64,000 bases of DNA from Sphingobium sp. CAP-1 (lineage in GTDB: Bacteria; Pseudomonadota; Alphaproteobacteria; Sphingomonadales; Sphingomonadaceae): assembly GCF_009720145.1 (NCBI RefSeq), contig NZ_CP046252.1, forward strand, positions 2,170,001-2,234,000. Direction: 5' to 3'. Below, in pieces: positions 18,517 to 27,031 of this stretch. Position numbers and translations under genes: made by a program. The notes beneath the pieces are model-generated. The model had not been told where the DNA came from. It saw nothing but the letters and a program-made list of their open reading frames with translations, and searched no databases. Every line of letters starts with the position of its first letter. Within the stretch, counting starts at the first letter, position 1.

Positions 18517-18774
18517 CGGCGCCAGGATTGGGCGCAATCCTATCTGACGTCGGTTCTGACCCGCGATCTCCGGGAAATCGCGGATATCGAGAAACTGACG
18601 GATTTGCCAAAATTCGTGCGACTGCTGGCTGAGCATTCGGGCCAGTTGGTCAACTATTCACAGTTCGGCGCCGCCATCAATGTCAGCCACAAGACAGGCC
18701 AACGCTATGTTGGGCTGTTGGAACAGCTGTTCCTTGTCTCGACCTTGCAGCCCTGGTTCACCAACACGCTCACG
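18517..18774 (+). pseudogene. DUF4143 fragment of an AAA ATPase
   Basis: About 86 codons encode a central piece of a DUF4143-type C-terminal domain: SYLTSVLTRDLREIADIEKL, then FVRLLAEHSGQLVNYSQFG and ISHKT-like VSHKTGQRYVGLLEQLFLV. Full proteins of this family are about 400 residues, with an N-terminal P-loop ATPase that is absent here. The match breaks at PWFTNTLT, where the opposite strand begins to match a nucleotidyltransferase. It is a truncated relic. Confidence 0.65.
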
Positions 18775-19044
18775 CACGAGGTGCCAATCTCTCGCGCGCC
18801 GCGCCAGTTTTGGATGGTTGACGATAGCCAGCAGATGGAAGGCTTCACCAGGCGCGACAGGCGCCCGATTTCGCTCCGCGTGGCAGCCATGCAGGATCAA
18901 CTTGAGGATGCGCCCCGCGCGATATTGTTCAGAGAGCCTGCCCTTTATCGTCTCGGCGAACGCCTCAAAGAACATGGTCGTGATGCGCCGGAGTGCCTGT
19001 CGATCCGGGTCGGGCAAATGCGCCATGGTGGCGTGCGCCATCAT
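18775..19044 (-). pseudogene. Truncated, degenerate MNT-type nucleotidyltransferase
   Basis: The minus strand reads MAHLPDPDRQALRRITTMFF, then GRILKLILHGCHAE and FHLLAIVNHPKLARRARDWH, the layout of plasmid- and island-borne nucleotidyltransferase-HEPN proteins. The normal G-S-Y/x-A-R catalytic motif is replaced by GCHAE and the D-x-D by FHLLA, so the domain looks inactive. The HEPN half is missing because the frame runs into the DUF4143 fragment. Its start overlaps the end of the preceding gene by four bases. Confidence 0.5.
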
Positions 19045-19598
19045 GTCCGCGCTTCCCGTTCTGCACTGCGCCCGCTTTTCGGGCTGGCATGGCCGGTCAC
19101 CTCGCCCACGCGATCGAGCAGCGCGCGCAGGAGCGGAAGTACGGTTTCGATCGAGAATCCGCCAACGTCGGGACGGGGCTCATCGAGCCGATGGGCATGC
19201 CCCCATTTCCAATAGGGCGAGAGAATGGTCGCCAGCCGCGCCATGTCGGGGCAATCATGACCAAAGCCGGTCGCATTGGCATAGGCCAGCGACTTGACGA
19301 CATCCAACCGGATGTGCCGGGCGTTCCATTCGTCGGCAAAACCCATATCCAGCAAATGGGACGACAGCGCGAGTTGGACGACGATGCCGGACTGATAGAG
19401 CATCTCCGCGCGGTCATGGCGATAGAGGCCCTCCTCGAGGCCCCAACAGAAGGATTCCGCATTGTGATAGCGGAAACGGCTGAGGCTCCTGCCCTCCCTG
19501 GATCGCACAAGGCTGGTTGGCGGATCGTCATATTGTTCGTGGAGCGCGGAAAGTGCACTTCGCCAGGGCGATGGAACAGAGATGGCCGCGACCGTGAC
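19041..19598 (-). pseudogene. Unknown gene truncated at its 5' end by IS21
   Basis: The frame is open from the left end of IS21 copy 2 to a stop at 19041, about 185 codons, and continues artificially into the element. Visible sequence includes RFRYHNAESFCWGLEEGLYR, IVVQLALSSHLLDMGFADEW and ATILSPYWKWGHAHRLDEP. I do not recognise the family. The gene's own N-terminus is lost. Its stop overlaps the start of the nucleotidyltransferase relic, so the two were once an operon. Confidence 0.55.
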
Positions 19599-19710
19599 TG
19601 TGAATCGGCGTGCAAAAAGGACCCCGTTAGCGGGGTGATCGGCGTCTAAAAGGGACCCCTCATTTCGATAGCTTAAACAGTCGTCTGGATGTTCAGGCGG
19701 CGAGATCGGG

Positions 19711-21225
19711 ATGTTGGTTTTGGAGACAGTGGTTCGGATCCGGCGAGAGTTCGCCGGCGGGAAGGCGATCAAGGCGATCGCGCGTGATCTGCATGTGTCG
19801 CGGAAGGTGATCCGCAAGGCGATCCGAGCGCCGGAAGGCGCATTTGATTATCGACGCAAGGTTCAGCCGCTGCCGCGGATCGGTCCGTTTCAGGAACGTC
19901 TGGATGTGCTGTTGGAAGAGAACGAGTTACGGGGCCGGCGTGACCGGCTTCGGATGACCCGTATCCACGACCTCCTGGTGCGGGAGGGTTTCGAGGGCTC
20001 TTACGATGCTGTGCGCCGCTATGCGGCACGGTGGAAGGTCGAGCGGCGCAGGGATTCCGGCGACGGGACGACGGCCTTTATTCCGATGCTGTTCCAGCCC
20101 GGCGAGGCCTACCAGTTCGACTGGAGCCACGAAGATGTCGAGATCGACGGCAAGCCGATGCGGGTGAAGGTCGCGCACATGCGGCTGTGCGCATCGCGGG
20201 CGGTGTATGTCCGGGCCTATCCGCGCGAGAGCCAGGAGATGCTGTTTGATGCGCATGCGCGCGCCTTTGCCTTTTTCGGCGGCGTGCCCAAGCGCGGCAT
20301 CTACGATAATATGAAGACGGCGGTGACAAGCGTGTTCACCGGCAAGGAGCGGGTGTTCAACCGGCGGTTCCTGATCATGGCCGACCATTATATGGTCGAG
20401 CCCACGGCCTGCTCGCCGGCGGCGGGATGGGAGAAGGGCCAGGTCGAGAACCAGGTGCAGACGATCCGAGGGCGCTTCTTCCAGCCTCGTCTGCGGTTCG
20501 CCAGCCTCGAGGAGCTCAACGGCTGGCTAGAGGCCGAGTGCCGGCGCTGGGCCGAACGACAGGCGCATCCTGAGCAGGGCGAACAGACCGTGGGGCAGAT
20601 GCTGGAGATGGAACGCCCTGCATTGCAGTCGATGTTGGGGCCGTTCGACGGCTTCAACGAGAGCGAGCATGGCGTGTCGGGCACCTGCCTGATCAGCTTC
20701 GATCGCAACCGATACTCGGTCCTCTCGACGGTCGCACGGCGCACGGTGCAGGTCCGGGCTTATGCCGACCGCATCATCGTGCGATGCGATGATGAGGTCG
20801 TTGCCGAGCATCCCCGCTTCTTCGGGCGGAACCGCACCATCTATGATCCCTGGCACTATCTGCCGGTGCTGGCCCGCAAGCCCGGCGCTTTGCGCAACGG
20901 CGCCCCCTTCCAAGACTGGGAACTGCCGCCGGCCTTAGCCCGGTTGCGGCGCAAGCTGGGCAACGGCGATGATGCCGATCGGCGGTTCGTGCGCGTGCTG
21001 GCGGCCGTGCTGACCGACGGTCTGGAACTCGTCGAGGCCGCCGTGCGGGAGGCGCTGGCGACCGGCACGGCAAGCGACGATCTGATCCTCAACATCCTGG
21101 CACGGCGCCGCGAACCGCCGCGACCGCTGACGATCGTCACTTCGGAGGACAATGCCCTGCGGCATCCGCCGATCGCCGACTGTGCCCGTTACGACCAACT
21201 GAGGAACTTCCATGCAGCGGCATGA
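19711..21225 (+). CDS. istA: IS21 transposase IstA, copy 2
   Basis: A 504-residue DDE transposase with the same Asp137, Asp199 and Glu246 triad as copy 1; the deduced proteins are identical. The frame is intact. The lack of any difference between the copies indicates very recent duplication or gene conversion. Confidence 0.95.
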   Translation: MLVLETVVRIRREFAGGKAIKAIARDLHVSRKVIRKAIRAPEGAFDYRRKVQPLPRIGPFQERLDVLLEENELRGRRDRLRMTRIHDLLVREGFEGSYDAVRRYAARWKVERRRDSGDGTTAFIPMLFQPGEAYQFDWSHEDVEIDGKPMRVKVAHMRLCASRAVYVRAYPRESQEMLFDAHARAFAFFGGVPKRGIYDNMKTAVTSVFTGKERVFNRRFLIMADHYMVEPTACSPAAGWEKGQVENQVQTIRGRFFQPRLRFASLEELNGWLEAECRRWAERQAHPEQGEQTVGQMLEMERPALQSMLGPFDGFNESEHGVSGTCLISFDRNRYSVLSTVARRTVQVRAYADRIIVRCDDEVVAEHPRFFGRNRTIYDPWHYLPVLARKPGALRNGAPFQDWELPPALARLRRKLGNGDDADRRFVRVLAAVLTDGLELVEAAVREALATGTASDDLILNILARRREPPRPLTIVTSEDNALRHPPIADCARYDQLRNFHAAA

Positions 21226-21940
21226 CATGATCGACGCGATGCGCGGGCTCGGACTCAAGGGGATGGCTGGCGCGTTCGATGAGGCCGTCACCACCGGCCT
21301 TCAGCGGCAGCGCACGACGATGGAGATACTGACCGATCTGCTGCGCGCGGAGGCAACCCACCGCCACGCAGCCTCGATCCGATACCGGATGGCAGCCGCC
21401 AAGCTGCCGGTGGTGAAGGACCTCGATGCCTTCCACTTCGAGGGGACGCCAATCAACGAGGCGCTGGTCCGTTCGCTACACAGCGGCGCGTTCCTGCCTG
21501 CACGGCGCAATGTCGTCCTGGTCGGCGGCACAGGCACCGGCAAAACCCATCTGGCCATCGCCATCACCGCCAATGTCGTTCGCGCCGGGGCGCGAGGGCG
21601 TTACTTCAACACGGTCGATCTGGTGACCCGCCTCGAAGAAGAGGCCCGGATCGGCAAGAGCGGCGCGCTTGCCTCCCAGCTCTCCCGGCTCGATCTCGTG
21701 GTTCTGGACGAGCTTGGCTATCTGCCGTTCGCCCGCTCAGGCGGGCAGTTGCTGTTCCATCTGGTCAGCAAGCTTTACGAGCAAACCAGCGTCGTCATCA
21801 CCACCAATCTGGCGTTCGGGGAATGGCCCACCGTGTTCGGCGATCCCAAGATGACCACCGCACTCCTCGATCGCGTCACCCATCATTGCGACATCATCGA
21901 GACCGGCAATGACAGCTGGCGCTTCAAGAACCGAAACTGA
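21212..21940 (+). CDS. istB: IS21 helper ATPase IstB, copy 2
   Basis: A 242-residue AAA+ ATPase identical in deduced sequence to copy 1, with Walker A GGTGTGKT at 105-112. It overlaps istA by 14 bases. The frame is intact, so both elements should be able to transpose. Confidence 0.95.
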   Translation: MQRHDMIDAMRGLGLKGMAGAFDEAVTTGLQRQRTTMEILTDLLRAEATHRHAASIRYRMAAAKLPVVKDLDAFHFEGTPINEALVRSLHSGAFLPARRNVVLVGGTGTGKTHLAIAITANVVRAGARGRYFNTVDLVTRLEEEARIGKSGALASQLSRLDLVVLDELGYLPFARSGGQLLFHLVSKLYEQTSVVITTNLAFGEWPTVFGDPKMTTALLDRVTHHCDIIETGNDSWRFKNRN

Positions 21941-22111
21941 TCCCAACGCATGCCGGGATTAAGATGCTTTGCGCTGCGCGCGTCTCCGGTCGGGCTCCGC
22001 CCTCCCTACGCCGCGCGCAGCGCAAGGAACGTTCCTCGACCGTCATGCCATCCTTGAGAGGGGGTCCCTTTTGCGCGCCGATCGGGGGTCCCGTTTGGAC
22101 GCCGATTGACA

Positions 22112-22290
22112 ATTCCGGGCAACCGGCGCATGGCGACAGCGAGGCTGTCAGTGCGTAGCGAGCGCCAGATTTCAAGCCGATTCAGAAGTCGCTGCGCGTC
22201 CACTGGGACAGTGTGGCGATAGTAGAGCTTCTGGCCCCGTCGAAACACGCCACGAGGCAAATCCCGTAGCAGCTTACTGTAGCAACCACG
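22112..22290 (-). pseudogene. Integrase N-terminal (DUF6538-like) fragment cut by IS21
   Basis: Reading leftwards towards the IS, the minus strand encodes LPRGVFRRGQKLYYRHTVP then LNRLEIWRSLRTDSLAVAMR, the typical N-terminal DUF6538/SAM-like start of phage-type tyrosine integrases. It stops abruptly at the right end of IS21 copy 2, and the catalytic domain is nowhere in the window. It lies 143 bases from the left copy of a ~120-bp repeat, the position expected of an integrase next to its attachment site. Confidence 0.65.
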
Positions 22291-22432
22291 GTTCTCAACA
22301 ACGACGGTTTTCCGGGATTTTCTGCCCAATGATGGGTCATTTTCCCGTAGCAGCTTTGTGTAGCAGAAACGCGTTGGGGGACCATCTTTCGATGATCCCC
22401 CAGCATTCTCAACGGGTTGAGAACAAATGGTG

Positions 22433-22552
22433 CCAGAAGAGGACTCGAAAACGACCTCTTTTGGCACAGAAAACCGCCAATTTTTCAGAACCGTCGCGAG
22501 GCGATACCCTCCTCGATACCCTGGGACTTTTTATCGGAATGGTTCGAGTCCC
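22433..22552. repeat. ~120-bp direct repeat A, att-like
   Basis: This segment matches 31281-31401 in the same orientation with roughly 80-85% identity by eye. The best-conserved part includes GATACCCT, CTCGATACCCTGGGACTTTT and TATCGGA-TGGTTCG. It ends in a T-arm-like GGTTCGAGTCCC followed ten bases later by CCA, but no tRNA body precedes it. Together with the integrase remnant alongside, this suggests an attachment site for a tyrosine-recombinase island. Confidence 0.6.
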
Positions 22553-22984
22553 TTTGCCGGTGCCAGTTGTCCCATTCACCCTGATTCGAATGTCGCGCTT
22601 CCTTTAGATCCAATCACGTTTACGCCGTCCTTGATGCAGGCGCGTGGCGATCTCTTACAGGCGATCCGCATACTCCCGGATGCGTCCAACACATCGCCGA
22701 GGCTGGGCTACTGATCGAAACCAGCCTCCAGCAAAATACCATCCTTGACGCCCTCCGGTAGCTGGTGCGGAGAGCATATTCTCGCGTTCAGGAGCTGCTT
22801 GAGGACCGGGTGATTGCGACGATCGTGGTCATGACCCTTGGCCTACCGTTGTTCGCGATGCTTTCCCCGAGCACCGCCCAGCGGGGCGTAGCAGATGATA
22901 GCCGCCCTTCATTTGGGCATCCTTGTCGAGATTAGCTACCCTCTACCCAAATTCCCGGTACCACCTAACCGTTTTGCCGGCTAT
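22553..22984. other. Intergenic stretch without a recognisable gene
   Basis: About 430 bases between repeat A and the operator region of the second AbiE-like pair. Short frames here have no recognisable content. It may contain debris of an older gene, but nothing can be named. Confidence 0.4.
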
Positions 22985-23092
22985 TTTCAGCGATTTAACT
23001 GATTTCAGCATTTGCTGAAAATGCCGATTTACTGAACAGGCTTGCTTGTTTCAGCATTTTATGCATATTCAGCGTTTGATGAAAACGCCTGA
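22985..23092. promoter_or_regulatory. TTTCAGC palindrome cluster, operator of second AbiE-like pair
   Basis: TTTCAGCA-TT-TGCTGAAA at 23003-23020 is a perfect 18-bp palindrome. Half-sites TTTCAGCG (22985-22992) and TTTCAGCA (23049-23056) flank it, and an imperfect palindrome TTCAGCGTTT...AAAACGCCTGA spans 23068-23092 across the preferred start codon at 23079. The cluster lies in an A/T-rich promoter region. It is probably the autoregulatory operator of the AbiEi-like protein; binding is inferred. Confidence 0.6.
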
Positions 23093-24137
23093 TCCATTGA
23101 AAATCGAGCAAGCGGCTCTCGAGGCGCTCGAAGCGTTCCTCCGGAATCTGCCGCGAACCAAGATCGATCGGCTCCAGCCCGTCCAGAGCCCAGAGATAGG
23201 TGATATCCGCGCAGACTTCCATCTCGATCAGGAACTTGTGCGCCTATACTGTGAGGTCAAAACCTCCGGACAGCCTCGCCACGTCCGCGCGGCGCTTGAC
23301 CAGCTTGCAAGAATCAAGCGGGACCGGCACTCGGTGGTCATGGTGATCGCCCCCTATCTCTCTGAGCAGTCGCGCGCGCTCTGCCGCGAGGATGGAGCTG
23401 GCTATCTCGATTTCGAAGGCAACGCTTTTATCTCGGCCGGTTCGGTCCACATCGAGCGAGAGGTCGCCTCGCAACCAAAGGCGGAGAAGCGTTCCCTGCG
23501 CTCGCTCTTCAAGCCAAAGTCAGCGCGGATTCTGCGCCGGCTGCTGCGCGAGCCGCATCGTCCCTGGCGCGTCATCGAACTCGCGAAAGCAGCCGGCGTC
23601 AGCGTCGGCCATGTCAGCACCATCGGCAGCGAGCTGAAGGACCGCGAATGGCTCGAGCAAACCGATGACGGCCTGGTTCTGACCGATCCCAACGGCCTCC
23701 TGGACGCTTGGGCCACCGAATACGAGCGGCCCGCCGGGCGCGAGCAGTCCCTCTATACCCACTTGCACGGGACCGCCCTTGAACGGGCGTTTGCTGAAGC
23801 CACCACCGGATCGTCGGCCGGTAAGCTGATCCTCCGCTCTTATTCGGCCGCCGATCACCTGGCCCCTTTCGCAAGGAACGCCAATCGCTACCTCTATGCC
23901 GACGAACAGGCGATGAGCCAGCTCATCAGCCAGATGCGGTTGAGCACTACCGAGAAGGGCGGAAACGTCATGGTCATCGTGCCCGACGAGGACGGCGTGT
24001 TCGATGACGCCGTCGAGCCGATGCCGGGCATCGCCTGCACCAGCCCGGTGCAGACCTACCTTGATCTCCAACATAGCGGTGAGCGCGGCCGCGAAGCGGC
24101 GGATCATCTTCGCCAGGAGTGCCTGACATGGCGCTAG
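23079..24137 (+). CDS. AbiEi-like antitoxin (AbiEi_2 type)
   Basis: A 352-residue protein from the ATG at 23079; in-frame starts at 23061 and a TTG at 23046 are alternatives, and none has a clear ribosome site. Residues about 35-130 contain VRLYCEVKTSGQPRHVRAA and DGAGYLDFEGNAFIS, the restriction-endonuclease-like N-terminal domain of AbiEi_2 antitoxins. Residues about 150-210 form a winged helix (VIELAKAAGVSVGHVSTIG). It overlaps the downstream nucleotidyltransferase, matching type IV antitoxin-toxin order. It shares architecture with the 4.1-kb protein but not close sequence. Predicted to repress the operon and counter the toxin. Confidence 0.72.
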   Translation: MKTPDPLKIEQAALEALEAFLRNLPRTKIDRLQPVQSPEIGDIRADFHLDQELVRLYCEVKTSGQPRHVRAALDQLARIKRDRHSVVMVIAPYLSEQSRALCREDGAGYLDFEGNAFISAGSVHIEREVASQPKAEKRSLRSLFKPKSARILRRLLREPHRPWRVIELAKAAGVSVGHVSTIGSELKDREWLEQTDDGLVLTDPNGLLDAWATEYERPAGREQSLYTHLHGTALERAFAEATTGSSAGKLILRSYSAADHLAPFARNANRYLYADEQAMSQLISQMRLSTTEKGGNVMVIVPDEDGVFDDAVEPMPGIACTSPVQTYLDLQHSGERGREAADHLRQECLTWR

Positions 24138-25021
24138 GTCCGGTAGAACCGGCGGCCGGAGACTACAACGCGCGCTCGACCGACGCCGTGAAGTCGGTGA
24201 TTATTGAGATCGCGCAGACCCTCGGCAGCTTCCAGGGGAAGTTCGCGATCGTCGGCGGCGCCGTTCCCTGGCTCCTCCTCAACAATGAGGAGATGCCGCA
24301 CGTTGGCACCCTCGATGTCGATCTTGGCCTTGACCATGAGGCGCTCGGCGACGGCGAATATGCGACCCTCGTCGGCGCGCTCCAGGAACAGGGGTATGCG
24401 CAATCGGGTGAGCTTCGCCGCTTCCAGCTCGAGCGCGTGGTGGATCCCGGTGATGGGGGCCCCCCGATCCGCGTCGTCGTCGATTTCCTGATGCCGCGCG
24501 ATGCAGTCCCGGAGAAGAACGACCCGCCTCTCCTCGACGATTTTGCGGTAATGAAAGCGTCCGGCGGCGACCTGCCGCTGCTCTTCAACGAGCTCGTCGA
24601 AATGAAGGGTGTGATGCCCGACGGCATCAACAACCGGGTGGAGATCGCCGTCTGCTCAATCCCTGCGCTGCTCGCGATGAAGGGTTACGCGCTGCTCGGC
24701 CGAAAGAAGCAGAAGGACGCCTACGACGTCTACTACTGCATCCGGAACTACCCAGGAGGCCCGGAGGCCCTAGCCGAGGCATGTCTCCCCCTGCTGACCC
24801 ACAAAAGTGCGCAGGAGGGCTATGCCGGCATCGCTCGTAAGTTCGAGACGTTCGACGCATACGGGCCCGGCTGCGTCCGCGCTTTCGCGGAGGAGGCGGA
24901 GATCCTCGGGGAGCGCAGCGCCGACGAGTGGCAACAGGACGCCTTCGGTCAGGTGCAGGCCTGGCTTGAGGCTCTTGAACGGCTGAGCGCGTCCCGCGAC
25001 GAGCCGCCAACCGCCGCCTGA
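24128..25021 (+). CDS. AbiEii-like nucleotidyltransferase toxin
   Basis: A 297-residue protein. The ATG at 24128 has AGGAG nine bases upstream; the GTG at 24119 sits on top of that site and is unlikely. FAIVGGAVPWLLL followed by TLDVDLGL gives the G-G and D-x-D nucleotidyltransferase motif, and ALLGRKKQKDAYDVYYCIRN carries the K-x2-D-x-Y-D motif of AbiEii toxins. The start lies within the antitoxin gene's last codons. The family causes reversible growth arrest by modifying RNA. The module sits just inside the left ~120-bp repeat. Confidence 0.75.
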   Translation: MALGPVEPAAGDYNARSTDAVKSVIIEIAQTLGSFQGKFAIVGGAVPWLLLNNEEMPHVGTLDVDLGLDHEALGDGEYATLVGALQEQGYAQSGELRRFQLERVVDPGDGGPPIRVVVDFLMPRDAVPEKNDPPLLDDFAVMKASGGDLPLLFNELVEMKGVMPDGINNRVEIAVCSIPALLAMKGYALLGRKKQKDAYDVYYCIRNYPGGPEALAEACLPLLTHKSAQEGYAGIARKFETFDAYGPGCVRAFAEEAEILGERSADEWQQDAFGQVQAWLEALERLSASRDEPPTAA

Positions 25022-25237
25022 TCAAGAGTTCGGCCGTCCAAGCCCTCGGTCAGGCAGCCTCGAACAGAGGTAGGTCCTCAGCCCGGGCAACTCCCGACCC
25101 AAATTCGGCCGTTCGCCAATCCGCATCAACGGTCCTTTACGCTAAAAGCTAACATTGGCGGAGCAAGCGGCCCCCGCCCGATAAAGATGAGCACTACATC
25201 TACGCTGTAGCACTATGATGCGCCCGATCGACGTCCA

Positions 25238-27031
25238 TCAACCAGACGATCGAAGGTGTTTGAGCAATGCCCGAAGCGAGGCGATAAGCTCCGGGGTGAT
25301 TTGGTCGCTCGGACCCAACTCCACAGCGAGGGCCCGCGATAAGCACTCCGTGAACGCTCTGCAACCAGCGGTCTGGCTAAGGTCCGGGATAAGGCGCTCA
25401 CCATCGGCAGCAAGGATGGTGCTGACGATTCGTAGGAAGCCGGGTGTCGGCTGGATCAACGGACTGACAACCCGCGCAAGATCGTCCAGCGTGATGATGC
25501 CGCCAAAATGCAGCCTGGTGCCAACGAACAACGTCGCGCGATAGATGATGTCGCGCAGGTCTGAAGGCACATCGCTGCGGGGGTCGGTGACGATGCGTTC
25601 AACCAGCGCCTCCGACATCGCCTGCCAGTATGAATTTTGAACCACTCGGTTGGCCACACTGTTCAGACCCGTCAGCCCCCATGCGAGCGCGGGATCGGCT
25701 GGGCTCTCGTAGGAGTCTGTGTGGCTGAACCATGCGCGCTCGCGCGCTTCGTAGGTTTGCTCCCATAATTGGGTAAACCAGGCGACCGGATCGGCCACGT
25801 TTGCGATTGCGGTACCGACAATGTTAGCCTCAGGCCTGCCCGTCCAGATCGCCTGATCGCGAGCGGTCTGGGTAACCTGCCGTAAGACAATGCCACTCGA
25901 AAGCAGCTTTCCGGCCTCTCCGTGAGCGCCTCGGGCTGTCAGGATGGCAGTCTCCGCCAGAACCCGATCAACGCGCCAGAGCGGTTCTTCTTCCATGATC
26001 CACTCTTGGACGCCTGCAGATATCGGCGGGGCCGAAGCAGCGAGTGCATCAATCAGCAGGCTCCGCGCTGCTGGCCAATCACTCCCTTCCTTCAAGCGAC
26101 GCGGCAGGCGCTCGCTCGCGTGCCAGATCAGTTGTTGCAGCCACGCCCGTGACAGCCATGGCCAGTCCGATCGCGACGCCAGTCGCGCCAACAGGGGCTG
26201 GATAGCTGCGGTCGCTGCCGGCTTCCCGGATGTGCCCACACGCTCGGCAACAAGCGGCGCGACTTCCGCGAGTAAGGCGAAGACCGCTGGCGATTCTGGC
26301 TGGCCCGATGCGCCGCCGCCGGGCACATTGTGGTCGTCCAGAAGATTTTCGAGCGTCACCAGATCAAACGGACCGCACGCCATCACCGAGGCATGGGCGA
26401 GCATCGCGGGCGTACTGTCGAGCATGCTCATGAAACGCTGAGGCCAAAGATGGCTGACGACCCTGAAGGCCCAGCGGCGATCGATCGGCAACTCATTCGG
26501 ACCCGGCCACAGATCGCGCGTCCTCAACCGGCTCTCGCGCCTTGCGCTCAGCCGGACTGGCGGCAGAGACGAGATTTCAGCGATGCGGCTTGCCAGCCGT
26601 GCAACGAGCGGATGATCGTCCCGTGCATCGGCAAGACGAGCGATCAGAGTCTCGGCGGGGGTTCCCGCTTGCGTCGCTGACATCCCCCAAACGTCATCGA
26701 CCGCTGCGAACAATTGTGGATGGGTCCCCTGGGCGGCCACCTGAAGTCCTGCTTCATCGAGCAGCGCGACGACAACGGGATCGGTCCATAGCGAGCCACC
26801 GCCTTCGGGGTCCCCTGCGAAGTTGGCGAAGCGCGCGGCCCACTCGCTCAATCCCTTCGCCGCCAGCGCGTCGTGCAAGCTGCGCGCATAGTCGGCGTAC
26901 GATCCGATCTTGATATGGTCTGGAAGAATTGCGCGCGGCCAGGGAGATGCAGAGAGCCATGTGAGCGCCACCGACAAGGCTGCCTCACCATCGGGCTCTG
27001 AGAGTAGGGTATCCATGCGTGGGTCAGGCAT
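25238..27031 (-). CDS. Unknown 597-residue protein, last gene of a four-gene operon
   Basis: A soluble, Ala/Leu-rich, probably helical-repeat protein with no recognised domain or membrane segment. Sequence landmarks are RRWAFRVVSHLWPQRFMSML near residue 185 and FVGTRLHFGGIITLDDLARV near residue 510. Its start overlaps the end of the PLD-like gene by eight bases, so it is co-translated. Always-adjacent large helical proteins in defence operons often act as sensors or scaffolds, but that is only a guess. Confidence 0.6.
   Translation of the reverse strand: MPDPRMDTLLSEPDGEAALSVALTWLSASPWPRAILPDHIKIGSYADYARSLHDALAAKGLSEWAARFANFAGDPEGGGSLWTDPVVVALLDEAGLQVAAQGTHPQLFAAVDDVWGMSATQAGTPAETLIARLADARDDHPLVARLASRIAEISSLPPVRLSARRESRLRTRDLWPGPNELPIDRRWAFRVVSHLWPQRFMSMLDSTPAMLAHASVMACGPFDLVTLENLLDDHNVPGGGASGQPESPAVFALLAEVAPLVAERVGTSGKPAATAAIQPLLARLASRSDWPWLSRAWLQQLIWHASERLPRRLKEGSDWPAARSLLIDALAASAPPISAGVQEWIMEEEPLWRVDRVLAETAILTARGAHGEAGKLLSSGIVLRQVTQTARDQAIWTGRPEANIVGTAIANVADPVAWFTQLWEQTYEARERAWFSHTDSYESPADPALAWGLTGLNSVANRVVQNSYWQAMSEALVERIVTDPRSDVPSDLRDIIYRATLFVGTRLHFGGIITLDDLARVVSPLIQPTPGFLRIVSTILAADGERLIPDLSQTAGCRAFTECLSRALAVELGPSDQITPELIASLRALLKHLRSSG

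Larger units (their letters stand above)
19599..22111 (+). mobile_element. IS21-family insertion sequence, copy 2
   Basis: A second 2513-base copy in the same orientation, offset from copy 1 by exactly 5565 bases at both ends and with identical deduced proteins. The flanks (CCGTGAC and ATTCCGG) again show no target duplication. On the left it truncates an unknown gene and on the right an integrase, so the copy probably marks the join of two originally separate sequences. The 3052 bases between the copies could move as a composite unit or be lost by recombination. Confidence 0.9.

Noticed and set aside
14034..22111. A classical composite transposon carrying the Fic gene
   Set aside because: The outer flanks of the IS21 pair show no target duplication, and neighbouring genes are truncated, so movement as a unit is not supported by the sequence.
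22376..22401. A hairpin (GGGGGACCATC, TTTC, GATGATCCCCC) as a terminator
   Set aside because: The stem is strong with one mismatch, but no T-run follows on either strand and no intact gene ends beside it.
22541..22565. A possible tRNA 3' end (T-arm-like GGTTCGAGTCCC followed by CCA)
   Set aside because: No acceptor, D-arm or anticodon stem is present upstream, one T-stem pair fails and the second repeat copy lacks the CCA. At most it is an attachment-site relic.
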